Below, in pieces: positions 1-9,371 of a stretch of DNA of 64,000 bases. A program made the translations under genes and the position numbers. Under the pieces are notes generated by a model. That model had not been told where the DNA came from. It ran no database searches and saw nothing but the letters and a program-made list of their open reading frames with translations. The stretch comes from Paraburkholderia sabiae. GTDB taxonomy: Bacteria > Pseudomonadota > Gammaproteobacteria > Burkholderiales > Burkholderiaceae. The stretch spans positions 1,054,001-1,118,000 of the forward strand of contig NZ_CP125295.1 of the NCBI RefSeq assembly GCF_030412785.1, written 5' to 3'. Position 1 is the first letter of the stretch. Each line of letters opens with the position of its first letter.

Positions 1-49
1 CACTATTCTTCGCGGTGTCGTTGCACACGCTCACAACCACGGAGAAAAC

Positions 50-1081
50 ATGAAACTGATGCAAACCGCGTTCGCTGGCATGGCTGGCGCTCTCTTTGCG
101 ATCGCAGCGCAAGCCGCCGACATCACCGGCGCGGGCAGCACCTTTGCAGCACCGATCTACACGAAGTGGGCCGATGCATACCAGAAGACGGGTGGCGGCA
201 AGGTTAACTATCAGGGCATCGGCTCGTCGGGCGGCATCAAGCAGATCGTCGCGAAGACGGTCGACTTCGCAGGCTCGGACGCTCCGCTGAAGGACGACGA
301 ACTGGCGAAGGAAGGCCTGTTCCAGTTCCCGACGGTCGTCGGCGGCGTGGTTCCCGTGATCAATGTGCCGGGCGTCAAGGCTGGCGAAATCACGCTGTCG
401 GGCGAAGTGCTCGGCGACATCTACCTCGGCAAGGTCAAGAAGTGGAATGACCCGGCAATCGCCGCGCTGAACCCGAAGGTCAAGCTGCCGGATACGGACA
501 TCGCTGTTGTCCGCCGCGCTGACGGTTCGGGCACGTCGTTCATCTGGACGAACTACCTGTCGAAGGTCAACACCGAGTGGAAGTCGAAGGTCGGCGAAGG
601 TTCGACGGTCAGCTGGCCGACGGGTACGGGCGGCAAGGGCAACGACGGCGTCGCAGCATTCGTGCAGCGTCTGCCGGGCGCAATCGGCTACGTCGAGTGG
701 GCGTACGCGAAGCAGAACCACATGGTCTACGTCGACCTGAAGAACTCGGCTGGTACGGTTGTCGAGCCGAAGACGGAAACGTTCAAGGCAGCGGCTGCTG
801 GCGCTGACTGGTCGAAGTCGTTCTACCAGATCCTGACGAACGAGCCGGGCAAGAACGCATGGCCGATCGTCGGCGCGACGTTCGTGCTGCTGCACACGAC
901 GCAAGAGAAGGGTCCGCAAGGCGCGGAAACGCTGAAGTTCTTCGACTGGGCGTTCAAGAACGGCGGCCAGGCTGCAAACGATCTGGACTACATCTCGCTG
1001 CCGGAATCGGTTGTGTCGGAAATCAAGACGCAGTGGAAGGCGAAGGTCAAGGACGCATCGGGCAAGTCGATCGCCGAGTAA
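50..1081 (+). CDS. pstS: Phosphate ABC transporter substrate-binding protein PstS
   Basis: Periplasmic receptor that captures inorganic phosphate and hands it to the PstCA channel. The 343-residue protein starts with a Sec signal peptide (hydrophobic stretch about 5-20, likely cleavage after AQA at 22), followed at once by the family's first phosphate-contact segment GAGSTF (27-32). Further contact loops are seen around IGSSGG and [10 protein letters not shown] (about 155-165). A purine-rich ribosome site (GGAG) precedes the ATG. It is the first gene of pstSCAB-phoU-phoBR; the window begins only 49 nt upstream, so the expected Pho-box promoter is outside. Two strong hairpins separate it from pstC, as is common after binding-protein genes that need higher expression. 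Confidence 0.97.
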   Translation: MKLMQTAFAGMAGALFAIAAQAADITGAGSTFAAPIYTKWADAYQKTGGGKVNYQGIGSSGGIKQIVAKTVDFAGSDAPLKDDELAKEGLFQFPTVVGGVVPVINVPGVKAGEITLSGEVLGDIYLGKVKKWNDPAIAALNPKVKLPDTDIAVVRRADGSGTSFIWTNYLSKVNTEWKSKVGEGSTVSWPTGTGGKGNDGVAAFVQRLPGAIGYVEWAYAKQNHMVYVDLKNSAGTVVEPKTETFKAAAAGADWSKSFYQILTNEPGKNAWPIVGATFVLLHTTQEKGPQGAETLKFFDWAFKNGGQAANDLDYISLPESVVSEIKTQWKAKVKDASGKSIAE

Positions 1082-1110
1082 TCCTCGACACGCAGCAACA
1101 GCAGCATCCA

Positions 1111-1172
1111 CCGCGCGCAGAGTCGTAACTGCGCGCGGCCGGCCGCCCGGCTTCGATGAGGCCCGGCGGCCG
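1111..1172 (+). promoter_or_regulatory. Double stem-loop in the pstS-pstC spacer
   Basis: Two consecutive inverted repeats follow the pstS stop. The first pairs ccgcgcgcag (1111-1120) with ctgcgcgcgg (1129-1138), a perfect 10-bp stem. The second pairs cggccgcc (1140-1147) with ggcggccg (1165-1172). No T tract follows, so a full terminator is unlikely. Inference: mRNA-stabilising or partial-termination structures that keep pstS message in excess over pstCAB. Confidence 0.6.
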
Positions 1173-1237
1173 TAGTACTGGCCGTCTGGCATACGCCATG
1201 CGGCAACCGGAAACCGGAAACAGGTTTATCAGCTCCC

Positions 1238-2236
1238 ATGTCCGACCTCCCTCTCACTTCTGACGCGGCCCGGTCGACTCCGCCCGGTAGCACGACGCAG
1301 AAAGCGCCCAGCCGCGCTGGCGACATCATCTTCGGCGGCATCGCCCGGCTTTCCGCCATCGTCACGTTACTGCTGCTCGGCGGCATTATCGTGTCGCTGA
1401 TCGTGGCTTCCATGCCGACGATCCAGAAATTCGGCCTCGCATTCCTGTGGACTTCCGACTGGGATCCACCTTCCGAACAGTTCGGCGCGCTGGTGCCCAT
1501 CTACGGCACGATTGCGACGTCGATCATTGCACTCATCATCGCGGTGCCCGTCAGCTTCGGCATCGCGCTCTTCCTGACCGAACTGTCGCCCGCCTGGCTG
1601 CGCCGGCCGCTCGGCATCGCGATCGAGCTGCTCGCCGCGATTCCGTCGATCGTGTACGGCATGTGGGGTCTGCTCGTGTTCGCGCCGATCTTCGCGACGT
1701 ACTTCGAAAAGCCGCTCGGCCAGCTGCTCGGCGGCATGCCCGTCATCGGCGCGCTGTTCAAGGGCGCGCCTATCGGTATCGGCATTCTGTGCGCGGGTGT
1801 GATTCTCGCGATCATGATCATCCCGTACATCGCGTCCGTGATGCGCGACGTGTTCGAAGTCACGCCCGTGCTGCTGAAGGAATCGGCATACGGCATCGGC
1901 TGCACGACGTGGGAAGTGATGTGGAAGATCGTCCTGCCGTTCACGAAGACGGGTGTGATCGGCGGCGTGATGCTCGGCCTCGGCCGCGCGCTCGGCGAGA
2001 CGATGGCCGTCACGTTCGTGATCGGCAATACGAACCTGCTCGACAACGTGTCGCTCTTTTCGCCGGGTAACAGCATCACGTCGGCGCTCGCGAACGAATT
2101 CGCGGAAGCAGCGCCTGGCCTGCATACGGCCGCGCTGATGGAACTCGGCCTGATCCTGTTTGTGATTACCTTCATCGTGCTGGCGATTTCGAAGATCATG
2201 CTGCTTCGCCTCGAGAAAGGGGAGGGCGCGAAATGA
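1238..2236 (+). CDS. pstC: Phosphate ABC transporter permease PstC
   Basis: Inner-membrane channel subunit that pairs with PstA. The 332-residue protein has a first membrane segment at about 38-57, a periplasmic stretch containing [13 protein letters not shown] (about 71-83) and a five-helix permease core after residue 90. The cytoplasmic EAA loop that docks on PstB lies around 214-233 ([17 protein letters not shown]). The stop overlaps the pstA start (ATGA), indicating translational coupling. No good Shine-Dalgarno precedes the chosen ATG; the extended hydrophilic N-terminus (1-30) could be partly untranslated, but no better in-frame start is apparent. Confidence 0.95.
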   Translation: MSDLPLTSDAARSTPPGSTTQKAPSRAGDIIFGGIARLSAIVTLLLLGGIIVSLIVASMPTIQKFGLAFLWTSDWDPPSEQFGALVPIYGTIATSIIALIIAVPVSFGIALFLTELSPAWLRRPLGIAIELLAAIPSIVYGMWGLLVFAPIFATYFEKPLGQLLGGMPVIGALFKGAPIGIGILCAGVILAIMIIPYIASVMRDVFEVTPVLLKESAYGIGCTTWEVMWKIVLPFTKTGVIGGVMLGLGRALGETMAVTFVIGNTNLLDNVSLFSPGNSITSALANEFAEAAPGLHTAALMELGLILFVITFIVLAISKIMLLRLEKGEGAK

Positions 2237-3129
2237 CGCAATCCTCATTGAACATGCCGGGCAGCACGGATGCCGCAGCGCTCGACGCGATGCGCAACAA
2301 GCTGCAAAAGCGCCGCAAGGCGACCAACGCGGTCGCGCTGACGATGTCGCTCGCCGCGATGGCCTTCGGTCTCCTGTGGCTCGTGTGGATTCTGTACACG
2401 ACGCTGCGCCTCGGCATCGGCGGTCTCTCCGTCGAACTGTTCACGCAGTCGACGCCGCCGCCGAACACGGATGGCGGCGGTCTCGCGAACGCGATCGTCG
2501 GCAGTCTGATGCTGGTCGTGCTGGCCACGTTCGTCGGTACGCCGATCGGCATCATGGCGGGCGTGTATCTCGCCGAGTATGGCCAGAAGGGCTGGCTCGC
2601 GAGCATCACGCGCTTCATCAACGACATTCTTTTGTCGGCGCCGTCGATCGTCGTGGGTCTGTTCGTGTATGCGCTCGTCGTCGCGAAGATGGGCCACTTC
2701 AGCGGCTGGGCGGGTGTGATCTCGCTCGCGCTGCTGCAGATTCCCATCGTGATCCGCACGACGGAGAACATGCTGAAGCTCGTGCCGAACGCACTGCGTG
2801 AAGCGGCTTTCGCACTCGGCACGCCGAAGTGGAAGATGGTGCTGTCGATCACGCTGAAGGCGTCGATCGCGGGCATCGTCACGGGCGTGCTGCTGGCCAT
2901 CGCACGTATCGCCGGCGAAACGGCGCCGCTGCTGTTCACGGCGCTGTCCAATCAGTTCTTCACGATGGACATGAATCAACCGGTTGCGAACCTGCCGGTT
3001 ACGATCTTCAAGTTCGCGATGAGCCCGTTTGCGCAGTGGCAATCCCTCGCGTGGGCCGGCGTATTCCTGATCACGCTCGGAGTGTTGGGTCTCAACATTC
3101 TCGCGCGTACGATCTTTTCGAAAAAGTAA
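2233..3129 (+). CDS. pstA: Phosphate ABC transporter permease PstA
   Basis: Second channel subunit of the Pst importer, 298 residues. An N-terminal cytoplasmic tail rich in K/R (about 20-32) precedes the first membrane helix (35-58). The permease core begins near residue 85, and the EAA-type loop is [15 protein letters not shown] (188-202). Its ATG overlaps the pstC TGA in a 4-nt ATGA junction, so the two subunits are co-translated. The next gene, pstB, begins 15 nt after its stop. Confidence 0.96.
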   Translation: MTQSSLNMPGSTDAAALDAMRNKLQKRRKATNAVALTMSLAAMAFGLLWLVWILYTTLRLGIGGLSVELFTQSTPPPNTDGGGLANAIVGSLMLVVLATFVGTPIGIMAGVYLAEYGQKGWLASITRFINDILLSAPSIVVGLFVYALVVAKMGHFSGWAGVISLALLQIPIVIRTTENMLKLVPNALREAAFALGTPKWKMVLSITLKASIAGIVTGVLLAIARIAGETAPLLFTALSNQFFTMDMNQPVANLPVTIFKFAMSPFAQWQSLAWAGVFLITLGVLGLNILARTIFSKK

Positions 3130-3144
3130 GGGCGGAGCGATCCG

Positions 3145-3993
3145 ATGAACATGGCAGAAAGTCACCTGAATCCCGTCGAACGCCCGGCGGCACCCGCCGG
3201 TTTCGACCCGGCGCAGAGCGGTCAAGCGGCAGCGCCCTCGCGCCCGAAGATCGAAGTCAACAACCTGAACTTCTTCTACAACAAGTATCACGCGCTGAAG
3301 AACATCAACCTGCAGATTCCCGAAGGCAAGGTGACGGCGTTCATCGGCCCGTCGGGTTGCGGCAAGTCGACGTTGCTGCGCACGTTCAACAAGATGTATG
3401 CGCTCTATCCGGAGCAGCGCGCCGAAGGCGAAATCCTGATGGACGGCGAGAACCTGCTGACGACGAAGCGCGATATCTCGCTGCTGCGCGCACGTATCGG
3501 CATGGTGTTCCAGAAGCCGACGCCGTTCCCGATGTCGATCTACGACAACATCGCATTCGGCGTGAAGATGTTCGAAACGCTGTCGCGTTCGGAGATGGAC
3601 GATCGCGTCGAATGGGCGCTGACGAAGGCTGCGCTGTGGAACGAAGTGAAGGACAAGCTGGGCCAGAGCGGCTACGGTCTGTCGGGTGGTCAGCAGCAGC
3701 GTCTGTGTATTGCACGCGGCATCGCGATCCGTCCGGAAGTGCTGTTGCTCGACGAACCGTGCTCGGCGCTCGACCCGATTTCGACGGGCCGTATCGAAGA
3801 GCTGATCGCCGAACTGAAGAGCGACTATACCGTCGTGATCGTCACGCACAACATGCAGCAGGCCGCGCGTTGTTCGGACTACACTGCCTATATGTATCTG
3901 GGCGAGCTGATCGAATTCGGCGACACCGAAAAGATCTTCATCAAGCCGGTCCGCAAGGAAACGGAAGACTACATCACGGGCCGCTTCGGTTAA
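3145..3993 (+). CDS. pstB: Phosphate ABC transporter ATPase PstB
   Basis: ATPase that powers phosphate import and takes part in PhoU/PhoR signalling. In 282 residues the sequence shows Walker [10 protein letters not shown] (68-76), Q-loop VFQKPTPFP, signature LSGGQ (179-183), Walker [12 protein letters not shown] (200-210) and the H-loop histidine (235). The Q-loop and CSALDP segments are typical of PstB. About 30 low-complexity residues precede the ABC domain, a common N-terminal extension in Burkholderiaceae. A ribosome site (GGAG) lies 6-9 nt before the ATG. It sits between pstA and phoU in one transcript. Confidence 0.97.
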   Translation: MNMAESHLNPVERPAAPAGFDPAQSGQAAAPSRPKIEVNNLNFFYNKYHALKNINLQIPEGKVTAFIGPSGCGKSTLLRTFNKMYALYPEQRAEGEILMDGENLLTTKRDISLLRARIGMVFQKPTPFPMSIYDNIAFGVKMFETLSRSEMDDRVEWALTKAALWNEVKDKLGQSGYGLSGGQQQRLCIARGIAIRPEVLLLDEPCSALDPISTGRIEELIAELKSDYTVVIVTHNMQQAARCSDYTAYMYLGELIEFGDTEKIFIKPVRKETEDYITGRFG

Positions 3994-4028
3994 GCGCTGA
4001 GCGCACGCACGAGCTTAGGGAGTAAGAC

Positions 4029-4733
4029 ATGTCCGACAAACACCTGTCCAGCCAGTTCGACGCCGACCTGAACCTGGTGTCCTCGAAGGTGCTCGAAATG
4101 GGCGGCCTCGTCGAGGCTCAGATCGTCGCCGCGATGAACGCGCTGAACGAATTCGACATTGGCATCGCCGATCAGGTCATCGCCGCCGAAGACCGTCTGA
4201 ACCAGATGGAAGTCGAGATCGACGAAGAGTGCAGCAACATCATCGCGCGACGCCAGCCGACGGCGCGCGACCTGCGCCTCGTGATGGCGATCTCGAAGAC
4301 GATCACGAACCTCGAACGCGCCGGCGACGAAGCCGAGAAGATCGCGAAGCGCACGAAGCGCCTGTCGGAAGACGGCGCGTCGCGCACGATCAACATCGCT
4401 GAAATCAAGCTGTCGGGCGATATGGCCGTGAGCATCCTGCGCCGCGCGCTCGATGCGTTCGCGCGTCTCGATACCGTGGCCGCTGCGCAGATCGTGCGCG
4501 ACGACAAGGCGATCGACGAGGAATTCCGCGCCTTCGTGCGCAAGCTGATTTCGTACATGACGGAAGATCCGCGCCTGATCTCCGTGGGTCTCGACTTCCT
4601 CTTCATCGCGAAGGCGATCGAGCGGATCGGCGATCACGCGAAGAACATCGCCGAGTTCATCATCTACGTGGTGAAGGGCACGGACGTGCGTCACATGGGC
4701 CGCGACGCGCTCGAGCGCGAAGCGCTCAGCTGA
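4029..4733 (+). CDS. phoU: Phosphate signalling regulator PhoU
   Basis: Negative regulator that links Pst occupancy to PhoR, keeping the Pho regulon off when phosphate is plentiful. The 234-residue protein has the two-fold PhoU architecture of helical bundles with conserved acidic metal-binding patches: EVEIDEEC in the first repeat, and DDKAIDEEF followed by ERIGDHAKNIAE in the second. The ribosome site GGGAG precedes the ATG. It is placed 35 nt after pstB and 64 nt before phoB, consistent with one operon. Confidence 0.96.
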   Translation: MSDKHLSSQFDADLNLVSSKVLEMGGLVEAQIVAAMNALNEFDIGIADQVIAAEDRLNQMEVEIDEECSNIIARRQPTARDLRLVMAISKTITNLERAGDEAEKIAKRTKRLSEDGASRTINIAEIKLSGDMAVSILRRALDAFARLDTVAAAQIVRDDKAIDEEFRAFVRKLISYMTEDPRLISVGLDFLFIAKAIERIGDHAKNIAEFIIYVVKGTDVRHMGRDALEREALS

Positions 4734-4797
4734 TCCGTCCGACGTTCGACGAATCCGCTCAGCCAAAACCGTATATACCGTTTATCAAGAGGCGCCG

Positions 4798-5499
4798 ATG
4801 CCCAGCAGTATTCTCGTTATCGAAGATGAACCCGCAATTTCCGAGCTGATCTCGGTCAACTTGCAACACGCGGGCCATTGTCCGATTCGTGCGTACAACG
4901 CCGAACAGGCGCAGAACCTGATCAGCGACGTGCTTCCCGATCTCGTGCTGCTCGACTGGATGCTGCCGGGCAAATCGGGTATCGCGTTCGCGCGCGACCT
5001 GCGCAACAACGAGCGCACCAAGCACATCCCGATCATCATGCTGACGGCGCGCGGCGATGAGCAGGACAAGGTGCTCGGCCTCGAGATCGGCGCCGACGAC
5101 TACGTGACGAAGCCCTTCTCGCCGAAGGAACTGATGGCGCGTATCAAGGCGGTGCTGCGCCGCCGCGCGCCGCAGCTGACGGAAGACGTCGTCGCGATCA
5201 ACGGTCTGAAGCTCGACCCGGCCACGCACCGCGTCGCCGCGCATGCGGAAGGCAGCGAGATCAAGCTGGATCTCGGTCCGACGGAATTCCGCCTGCTGCA
5301 CTTCTTCATGACGCATCCGGAGCGCGTGCATAGCCGCACGCAGTTGCTGGATCAGGTGTGGGGCGATCACGTGTTCGTCGAAGAACGTACCGTCGACGTG
5401 CACATCAAGCGTCTGCGCGCCGCGCTGAAGCCGGCGGGCTGCGATGCGATGATCGAGACGGTGCGCGGCAGCGGCTATCGCCTGGCCAAAAGCGCATAA
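4798..5499 (+). CDS. phoB: Phosphate regulon response regulator PhoB
   Basis: OmpR-family transcription factor that, when phosphorylated by PhoR, binds Pho boxes. The receiver domain (1-120) has acidic pocket D10/E11, phospho-acceptor D53 (LLDWMLPG), T83 and K105. The C-terminal winged helix (about 130-230) contains GPTEFRLLHFFMTHPERVHSR and the VDVHIKRLRAAL recognition helix typical of PhoB. GAGG lies 5-8 nt before the ATG. It is followed by a stable hairpin that separates it from phoR. Confidence 0.97.
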   Translation: MPSSILVIEDEPAISELISVNLQHAGHCPIRAYNAEQAQNLISDVLPDLVLLDWMLPGKSGIAFARDLRNNERTKHIPIIMLTARGDEQDKVLGLEIGADDYVTKPFSPKELMARIKAVLRRRAPQLTEDVVAINGLKLDPATHRVAAHAEGSEIKLDLGPTEFRLLHFFMTHPERVHSRTQLLDQVWGDHVFVEERTVDVHIKRLRAALKPAGCDAMIETVRGSGYRLAKSA

Positions 5500-5521
5500 G
5501 GTACACTGATCGAAAAACACG

Positions 5522-5560
5522 AAGCGCGCTGCGGGGTATCAACGCAGCGCGCTTTGTTGT
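5522..5560 (+). terminator. Stem-loop with weak T tract between phoB and phoR
   Basis: A perfect 12-bp inverted repeat (5522-5533 with 5543-5554, core agcgcgctgcg / cgcagcgcgct, 9-nt loop) is followed by ttgttgt. It has the form of a weak intrinsic terminator or attenuator. Inference: it would lower phoR expression relative to phoB, or stabilise the 3' end of the phoB message. It ends about 40 nt before the phoR start. Confidence 0.55.
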
Positions 5561-5601
5561 CTCTGAAGTCTTCAGGCTTGTTTTCAAGGTCGCAGGAACA
5601 C

Positions 5602-6915
5602 ATGAACATCATCTGGGCGCGTTCCCTGGTATCGCTTGTGCTCCTCGCTGTGCTGTGCGTGGCAGTCGGCATTTTCGTCAATACCAAGCTGGCGTTGTCG
5701 ATTGCCGTGCTCGCGCTGCTCGCGCAAGGCATCTTCAGCACGTTCCACAAGCAGCGTCTGTGGCGTCTGCTCGACGCGCCCGTCTACGGCGAAGTGCCGA
5801 GCGCGCCGGGCATCTGGGGCGAAATCTACTACCGGTTGCACAAGCTCGCGAAGCGCTGGCATGCGCAGGTGCGCCAGGTCGAGCAGCAGCATTCGCGTTT
5901 CATTCAGGCCATTCAGGCATCGCCGAACGGCGTTGCGATGCTCGACGATCACGATCAGATCGAGTGGTGCAACGCGATCTCCGAAGAGCATTTCGGCCTT
6001 GATGCGAAACGCGATCTGCGTCAGCACATCACGCATCTCGTGCGTCATCCCGACTTCGTCCGCTACCTGAACTCGCATCATTACGAAGAGATGCTGATCA
6101 TGCGCGGGATGGGCGACAAGCGCCAGAACGTGATCTCCGTGCAGGTGTTTCCGTACGGCGAGAATCGCAAGCTGGTGCTGTCGCAGGACATTACCGAACT
6201 TGAACGTACGGATGCGATGCGGCGCGACTTCGTTGCCAACGTGTCGCATGAACTGAAGACGCCGCTGACGGTGCTCTCCGGCTTTCTCGAAACGATGCGT
6301 GAGTTGCCGCTCGACGAAAGCGAGCGCGTGCGCTATCTCGATCTGATGATGCAGCAGGCGCAGCGGATGCAGCATATCGTCAGCGATCTGCTCGTGCTCG
6401 CGACGCTCGAAGGCGACAACAAACCGCCTAGCAATCAGATGGTCGATATGCGCGCCGTGCTGCGGCATTTGCAGGACGATGCGCAGAGTTTGTCGGGCGG
6501 ACGTCATCGGATTGGTTTTGACTCCGATGAAGCGTTGACGGTGACGGGTGTCGAGACGGAGATTCTGAGTGCGTTCGGCAATCTCGTGACGAATGCGATC
6601 CGGTATACGCCTGACGGCGGGTCGATCAATGTGAGCTGGCATGCTCAGGGTGGGCAGGCTGTGTTTGCGGTCTCCGATAGTGGGCTTGGGATTCCTGCTG
6701 CGGATATTCCGCGGTTGACTGAACGCTTTTATCGCGTTGACCGGAGTCGGTCGCGGGATACGGGTGGCACCGGGCTTGGGCTTGCTATCGTCAAGCATGT
6801 GCTGCAGCGGCATGATGCGCAGCTTGATGTGAAGAGTGAAGAGGGGCGGGGGAGTACTTTTACCGTGCGGTTTCCTGTTGCGCGGACCGCGCGGTTGCAG
6901 TCGACTGCTGCTTGA
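5602..6915 (+). CDS. phoR: Phosphate regulon sensor histidine kinase PhoR
   Basis: Membrane histidine kinase controlling PhoB. From the ATG at 5602 (preceded by AGGA) it is 437 residues; the frame is open from 5554, but that part overlaps the upstream hairpin. Two adjacent N-terminal membrane helices (about 7-45) are followed by a linker and a PAS domain (about 90-190). The dimerisation box is VANVSHELKTPLT with His216, and the ATPase domain has N-box NLVTNAIRYTPDGG and G-boxes DSGLGIP and GGTGLGLAIVKH. The last ~130 codons switch to T- and G-ending codons (GGG, CGG, AGT, GCT), unlike the first two thirds, just before palindromic element A. Confidence 0.96.
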   Translation: MNIIWARSLVSLVLLAVLCVAVGIFVNTKLALSIAVLALLAQGIFSTFHKQRLWRLLDAPVYGEVPSAPGIWGEIYYRLHKLAKRWHAQVRQVEQQHSRFIQAIQASPNGVAMLDDHDQIEWCNAISEEHFGLDAKRDLRQHITHLVRHPDFVRYLNSHHYEEMLIMRGMGDKRQNVISVQVFPYGENRKLVLSQDITELERTDAMRRDFVANVSHELKTPLTVLSGFLETMRELPLDESERVRYLDLMMQQAQRMQHIVSDLLVLATLEGDNKPPSNQMVDMRAVLRHLQDDAQSLSGGRHRIGFDSDEALTVTGVETEILSAFGNLVTNAIRYTPDGGSINVSWHAQGGQAVFAVSDSGLGIPAADIPRLTERFYRVDRSRSRDTGGTGLGLAIVKHVLQRHDAQLDVKSEEGRGSTFTVRFPVARTARLQSTAA

Positions 6916-6926
6916 AGTTGTTTTTT

Positions 6927-7580
6927 GTCTGCGACGCTAGTCGCCAGTCCTGGTTTTTTCGCTTTTTGTTTTTGCCTTTTGCTGCGGTGGCATCCGCGTT
7001 GACGTATCGGTTCTTCACGCGTTGCCCCTGTGCGGGGCGGCACCTACTTTTCTTTGCAGCGGCAAAGAAAAGTAGGCAAAAGAAAGCCGCTTCAAACCTC
7101 CGGTGCCTGCCAGGATAACGCCACGGCACACGGTGTTTGAGCTGTCGCGCAGCGACGCCAACACTCCGTAGAATGCCCGCAGTCAGGCGCGCGCGGCGCC
7201 AAAGATGACATCCCTTTGGGGCACATTCGGTCGGCCTGTTTTTGTGTGTTTGCCATCGGTCTGATTGCGGCGGTATGTGCTCCAGACGATGTGTGGGGCT
7301 TTCGCGCCGTGCGCGGTTGACTGCGGGCTTTCTACGGAGTGGGGACGTCGCTGCGCGATAGCTCAACTGCGGCATGCGGCAGCGTTATCCTGGCAGGCAC
7401 TGGAGGTTCAAAAGCGGCTTTCTTTTGCCTACTTTTCTTTGCCGCTGCAAAGAAAAGTAGGTGCCGCCCCGCACAGGGGCAACGCTAATAAACCGATACG
7501 AAATCGCGGACGCCAGCGCAGCAAAAAGCAAAAGCAAAAGCAAAAACAAAAAAGCAAGAATGGCGACTAGCGTCGCAGAC
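6927..7580 (+). repeat. Large palindromic intergenic element, copy A
   Basis: A 654-bp imperfect palindrome filling the space between the convergent phoR and ppx genes. Outer ends are gtctgcgacgctagtcgcca (6927-6946) and its exact reverse complement (7561-7580). Inside come a T-rich tract mirrored by an A-rich tract, and a ttgcccctgtgcggggc motif mirrored near 7475-7490. Each arm carries a perfect 15-bp hairpin, cctacttttctttgc / gcaaagaaaagtagg (7043-7057 with 7062-7076; 7428-7442 with 7447-7461). An asymmetric core (about 7200-7285, containing gcacattcggtcgg) gives it an orientation; copies B and C match it, copy D is reversed. It begins 11 nt after the phoR stop and ends 5 nt before the ppx stop. 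No transposase or credible coding sequence is inside. Confidence 0.9.
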
Positions 7581-7585
7581 AAAAA

Positions 7586-9190
7586 TCAATCGGTATACAC
7601 GACACGATACGGCGTCCGAATCTTCTCCCACTCAGCCGCCTCCTGAATAAGGCTATAGTCAGTAAGAGGATTATTCGCAACCCACGCATTCGGCAACCGA
7701 ACTTCATACCCGCCATTCGCCTCGGTAATGGTGATCTCCGGCAACCCGGCATCCGCCCGACGTCGACAAAACAGCGCGGCGAGCCGCAGACAGAACAGCA
7801 GCTTCCATTCGAGATCCCGCGTCTGCGCAAGCTTCCCGAGCTTGCCGGCATGCCCAACAACGAGCGCCGCAAGCCGCGCCTGGTCGGTACGCGAGAAACC
7901 AGGCATATCCGCATTGCTCGCGATATACGCCGAATGCTTGTGATACGCGCTATGCGAAATCGACAGCCCGATTTCATGCAGCGCGGCCGCCCAGCCAAGG
8001 AACATGCGGTTCTCTTCGCGCGCTTCCGTATCGGGCTCGTTGAGCTGATCGTAGAAATGCACCGCAAGCTCGCCGATACGGCTCGCCTGCGCACGATCGA
8101 CGCCGTAGCGGCGCATGAAACCCTCGACCGTGATCGTACGCATGTCCTGATGCTGCGAACGGCCCAGCAGGTCATACAGCACGCCAAGACGCAACGCGCC
8201 GTCCGTCGTGTCGACATAGTCGACGCCGAGTTCGTCGAACACCGCGATCATGATCGACAGGCCGCCCGCCAGCACCGGCACGCGGTCCGGTTTCAGCGCA
8301 ATGAGCTTCAGGCGGTTGACGTTCTCCGCCTTGATCAGTGCACGTTTCAGACGTTCAAGACCGCCACGCGAGATGCCGTGCGTGATGCCGGGATCGTTGA
8401 AGCCGTTCGCTTCGAGCAGTTCGGCCAGCGCACGCGCCGTGCCCGATGAGCCGATGCCCTGTTCCCAGCCCTCGGCCTTGTAGTCGGCCGAAATGATCTG
8501 GATTTCGCGCGAGGCCGCGAGTTCGGCCTGGCGCATCGTGTATTCGTCGACGTTTCCCGCCGGGAAGAACTGGCGGCTGTGGCTTACGCAGCCGATGTAC
8601 AGGCTCTCCATCCGGATCGGCGTGTAGTGCGAACCGATGATGAATTCCGTCGAGCCGCCGCCGATGTCGACGACGAGCCGCTTGCCCGCGCTCGCCGGCA
8701 CCGAATGTGCAGCGCCTGCATAAATCAGGCGCGCTTCCTCGCGGCCCGCGATCACTTCGATCGGGAAACCCAGCGCCGCTTCCGCTTCGCCGAGAAATTC
8801 CTGCGCGTTCTTCGCGACCCGCAACGTGTTGGTCGCGACGGCGCGCACGTGATCGGGATGGAAGTCGCGCAGACGTTCGCCGAAGCGCTTGAGCGCATCC
8901 CAGCCGCGCACCTGCGAAGCACGGTCGAGCATTTTTTCGCGCGACAGGCCCGCGCCGAGCCGCACCGGTTCGCGCAGCGCGTCGACCTGATAGATCTGGC
9001 TGCCCGCTTCGGTTTCTTCGACGCGGCCCACGATCAGACGGAAGCTGTTCGAGCCGAGATCGACGGCGGCAAGTAGTGGCGGAGTGTTGACCATCGGGTG
9101 TGAGGACCTCATGCGCGCAAACAGATCACCCATGCCGGGCGCGCTGGTTCGCGCGTTGTTCAAAGTCGCCATTTTAAGCGTACTGGACAT
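7586..9190 (-). CDS. ppx: Exopolyphosphatase (Ppx/GppA family)
   Basis: Removes terminal phosphate from polyphosphate chains. It has an ASKHA fold with AAVDLGSNSFRLIVG (about 38-52) and VVDIGGGSTEFIIG as the two phosphate-binding loops, followed by a C-terminal HD-type helical region. The start at 9190 is chosen because GGAGGTGA sits 7 nt upstream; it adds about 32 residues before the usual family start MVNTPPLLAAVDLG (ATG at 9094), which has a poor ribosome site, so the shorter form is possible. It is divergent from ppk across a Pho-box-like site and converges on phoR at element A. The 3' end again uses many A/T-ending codons. Confidence 0.94.
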   Translation of the reverse strand: MSSTLKMATLNNARTSAPGMGDLFARMRSSHPMVNTPPLLAAVDLGSNSFRLIVGRVEETEAGSQIYQVDALREPVRLGAGLSREKMLDRASQVRGWDALKRFGERLRDFHPDHVRAVATNTLRVAKNAQEFLGEAEAALGFPIEVIAGREEARLIYAGAAHSVPASAGKRLVVDIGGGSTEFIIGSHYTPIRMESLYIGCVSHSRQFFPAGNVDEYTMRQAELAASREIQIISADYKAEGWEQGIGSSGTARALAELLEANGFNDPGITHGISRGGLERLKRALIKAENVNRLKLIALKPDRVPVLAGGLSIMIAVFDELGVDYVDTTDGALRLGVLYDLLGRSQHQDMRTITVEGFMRRYGVDRAQASRIGELAVHFYDQLNEPDTEAREENRMFLGWAAALHEIGLSISHSAYHKHSAYIASNADMPGFSRTDQARLAALVVGHAGKLGKLAQTRDLEWKLLFCLRLAALFCRRRADAGLPEITITEANGGYEVRLPNAWVANNPLTDYSLIQEAAEWEKIRTPYRVVYTD

Positions 9191-9290
9191 CACGCTGTCA
9201 CCTCCGCCATTGTCGTGCGCTATGGTCACATAAACCTTGCGTCATATTTACGACATGGGTCGGCAAAAGCGTAAAATCACGTGACAAGTC

Positions 9291-9319
9291 ATTTCACGCA
9301 CCTGTCATCATACTGTGAG
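9291..9319 (+). promoter_or_regulatory. Pho-box-like direct repeats upstream of ppk
   Basis: CTGTCAT (9302-9308), then CATA, then CTGTGAG (9313-9319) reproduces the classic PhoB half-site arrangement of 7-bp direct repeats every 11 bp with a 4-bp spacer. A weaker upstream unit, ATTTCAC (9291-9297), keeps the same 11-bp phase. It lies 53 nt before the ppk ATG in the ppx/ppk divergent interval. PhoB control of polyphosphate metabolism is established in other proteobacteria; here it is inferred from the motif and from phoB lying upstream on the same chromosome segment. Confidence 0.6.
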
Positions 9320-9371
9320 AATTTCCGAGCGTCCTTTCGAGTCATCTTCCGACATTTCATTCACGGCGCCG

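Noticed and set aside
6912..7570. Several open frames of 60-170 codons inside the palindromic elements, with peptides such as FFAAAKKSRQKKAA recurring at all four sites
   Set aside because: They arise on both strands from the same repeated DNA, differ in length and frame between copies, have no ribosome sites and run into neighbouring genes. They are products of the repeat, not genes.
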